Assembly (NCBI GenBank): GCA_019918135.1
Contig: WBZZ01002608.1
Span: 5,001 to 69,000 of the forward strand
DNA length: 64,000 nt
Source of the DNA: Paulinella micropora
Taxonomy: Eukaryota > Cercozoa > Imbricatea > Euglyphida > Paulinellidae
Direction of reading: 5' to 3'
Under the pieces are notes generated by a model. The model saw nothing but the letters and a program-made list of their open reading frames with translations, was not told where the DNA came from and did no database searches. The position numbers and the translations under genes are program-made. Each line of letters starts with the position of its first letter. The stretch's first letter is position 1. Positions 62,811 through 64,000 of this stretch are shown here, one piece after another.

Positions 62811-63413
62811 GAGACGCAGGACTGCGTTCTGTTGCAGCAGACCTGACTTGGCAGCTTCGGAAAACTTGCTGATGTTCTGCAAGTCCTTCTGCAACTGCAG
62901 CTGCTGTTCCGCCGTCAGCTCAGTCCTTTCCTCCTCGCGGCCGTTGTGCTTCGACTCGCTGTCAGAACATTAAATAATAATATTGCAATGCAAATCAAAG
63001 TAGTAAACCTGTCATTGGGATCGGAGTTGCCTTCTGCCGCAGCCGGGCTCTTGAGAAGAAGAAAAAGGAGAAGAAGAAGAAGGAGAAGAAGAAGAAGGAG
63101 GAGAAGAAGGAGGAGGAGAAGAAGGAAGAGAAGAAGGAGAAGAAGAAGGAGAAGAAGCATAGTTGTAGCAATACTATCAGCTGCATTAGTAGTTACTAGT
63201 AGTAGTAGTAGTAGGAGTAGGAGGAGGAGGAGGAGGAGGTCTGGAGAAGAAGAAGAAGAAGAAGAAGAAGAAGAAGAAGAAGAAGAAGAAGAAGAGTAGT
63301 AGTGGTAGTAGTAGCAGCAGTAGCAGTAGTAGTAGTAGTATTGGTAGTAGTAGAGGGAGGAGGAGGAGGAGGAGGAGGAGGAAGAAGAAGAAGAAGAAGA
63401 AGAAGAAGAAGAA

Positions 63414-63464
<51 letters not shown>

Positions 63465-64000
63465 TAGTAGTAGCAGCAGTAGCAGTGGTAGTAGTAGTAG
63501 TATTAGTAGTAGTAGAGGGAGGAGGAGGAGGAGAAGAAGAAAGAAGAAGAAAGAAGAAGAAGAAGAAGAAGAAGAAGAAGAAGAAGAAGAAGAAGAAGAA
63601 GAAGGAGGAAGAAGAAGAAAAAAAAGAAGAATGTATATAGTTGTAGTAAAACTAGCAGCTGCAGTGAGGAGGAGGAGAAGATGAAGAAGAAGAAAGCAAA
63701 AAAAAGAAATTCAATTACTACCCCTCGGCTTGTTTGCTGTTATTGTTAGCAGCTTGATCTGCCATCTCGTTTGCCAAGGTGCGCTTGGTTTGTTTTCTCT
63801 TTTTCTGTGCCGCCTGCAGACAATGTCATGTATGTGCATGACATATGTATGTATCATTGATTTGCCAACCGGTTTGCGTTGCTTCTTTTTTGGAGGCGAC
63901 TTAGAAGAAGGGCTTGCAGCTTCAGGCTCTTCTGCAGGTAGCGCAGTGTTTGCTGCAGGTGCTTTGCCCCTTCGAACTCTGCGCCCTCTTGCAGACGGCA
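62715..64000 (-). CDS. Host-like intron-containing gene, basic protein with Pro-rich tail, partial
   Basis: Minus strand, start outside the window. Exons: 63870-64000 (partial), 63722-63813, 63009-63047 and 62715-62958. GT-AG introns at 63814-63869 (56 bp), 63048-63721 (674 bp, filled by microsatellite) and 62959-63008 (50 bp). The reading frame stays open across all four exons. The product is rich in Ala, Pro and Lys with nuclear-localisation-like PPKKKQRKP and KKRKQTKRT, then a helical EEERTELTAEQQLQLQKDLQ segment and two PPPPPAR repeats. No family is recognised. Exon borders were read by eye and are a model. Confidence 0.5.
63055..63650. repeat. GAA/GGA/GTA microsatellite filling an intron
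   Basis: About 600 bp of GAA, GGA, AGT and GTA repeats. On the coding (minus) strand it is mostly pyrimidine-rich and ends at the 3' splice site CTTCTTCTCAAGAG, so it may act as a very long polypyrimidine tract. Confidence 0.85.

Noticed and set aside
62946-63640. Arg-, Glu- and Val-rich proteins
   Set aside because: They come from GAA and GTA microsatellites inside a modelled intron.

Overview
This is a window of eukaryotic nuclear DNA, most likely from a unicellular eukaryote such as an alga or other protist. It shows short GT-AG introns of about 49 to 58 bp, tRNA-derived SINEs, LINE tails, Copia and Gypsy LTR retrotransposons, very abundant microsatellites, and two endogenous Polinton-like (virophage-like) DNA virus remnants. 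Species cannot be fixed from sequence alone. Few genes are the host's own.

Layout. 1-2562: the right end of an endogenous Polinton-like element (element I), with a broken protelomerase-like tyrosine recombinase gene next to a 364-bp near-perfect palindrome, a plausible hairpin-telomere site. 2563-6674: satellites and minisatellites with no convincing gene. 6675-14840: a Gag-like gene of an older retroelement, split by a very young Copia element (7154-13796; two 294-bp LTRs differing at about one base; target duplication TTTGA). 14841-23160: unassigned sequence, then a decayed Gypsy element joined directly to a decayed Copia gag. 23161-28835: microsatellites, two SINE copies, three copies of a 170-bp repeat, a LINE tail and a small inverted-repeat element. 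29423-36060: a GC-rich module with an intact 1106-residue replicase-like gene (family A-like polymerase palm plus herpesvirus-UL9-like helicase), a divergent 325-residue gene of unknown function, and an array of ten origin-like repeats. 36064-41689: a second LINE tail and about 2 kb of strand-switching microsatellite. 41690-59400: a large Polinton-like virus fossil (element II). 59401-64000: small repeats, two host-like intron-containing genes on the minus strand, and a Copia gag relic.

Element II carries integrase, packaging ATPase, Ulp1/adenain-type protease, penton and major capsid proteins, a fibre ending in a peptidase S74 chaperone domain, a class 3 lipase domain and part of a protein-primed PolB. 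It is broken, with roughly fifteen breaks, but several genes remain open. Its genes share a module: a TATA-like GAACC box, a leader related to GCTTCACCAAAACCGGAGGTG, and a small GC-rich hairpin ending one or two bases before the ATG. The same hairpins also sit at gene ends and in frame inside coding regions, so they look like a dispersed palindromic repeat family.

The strongest candidates for undescribed biology are (1) the start-codon hairpin family of element II, (2) the replicase plus repeat-array module at 29.4-36.1 kb, and (3) the protelomerase-palindrome pair of element I. All functional statements rest on motif reading; no database search was run.
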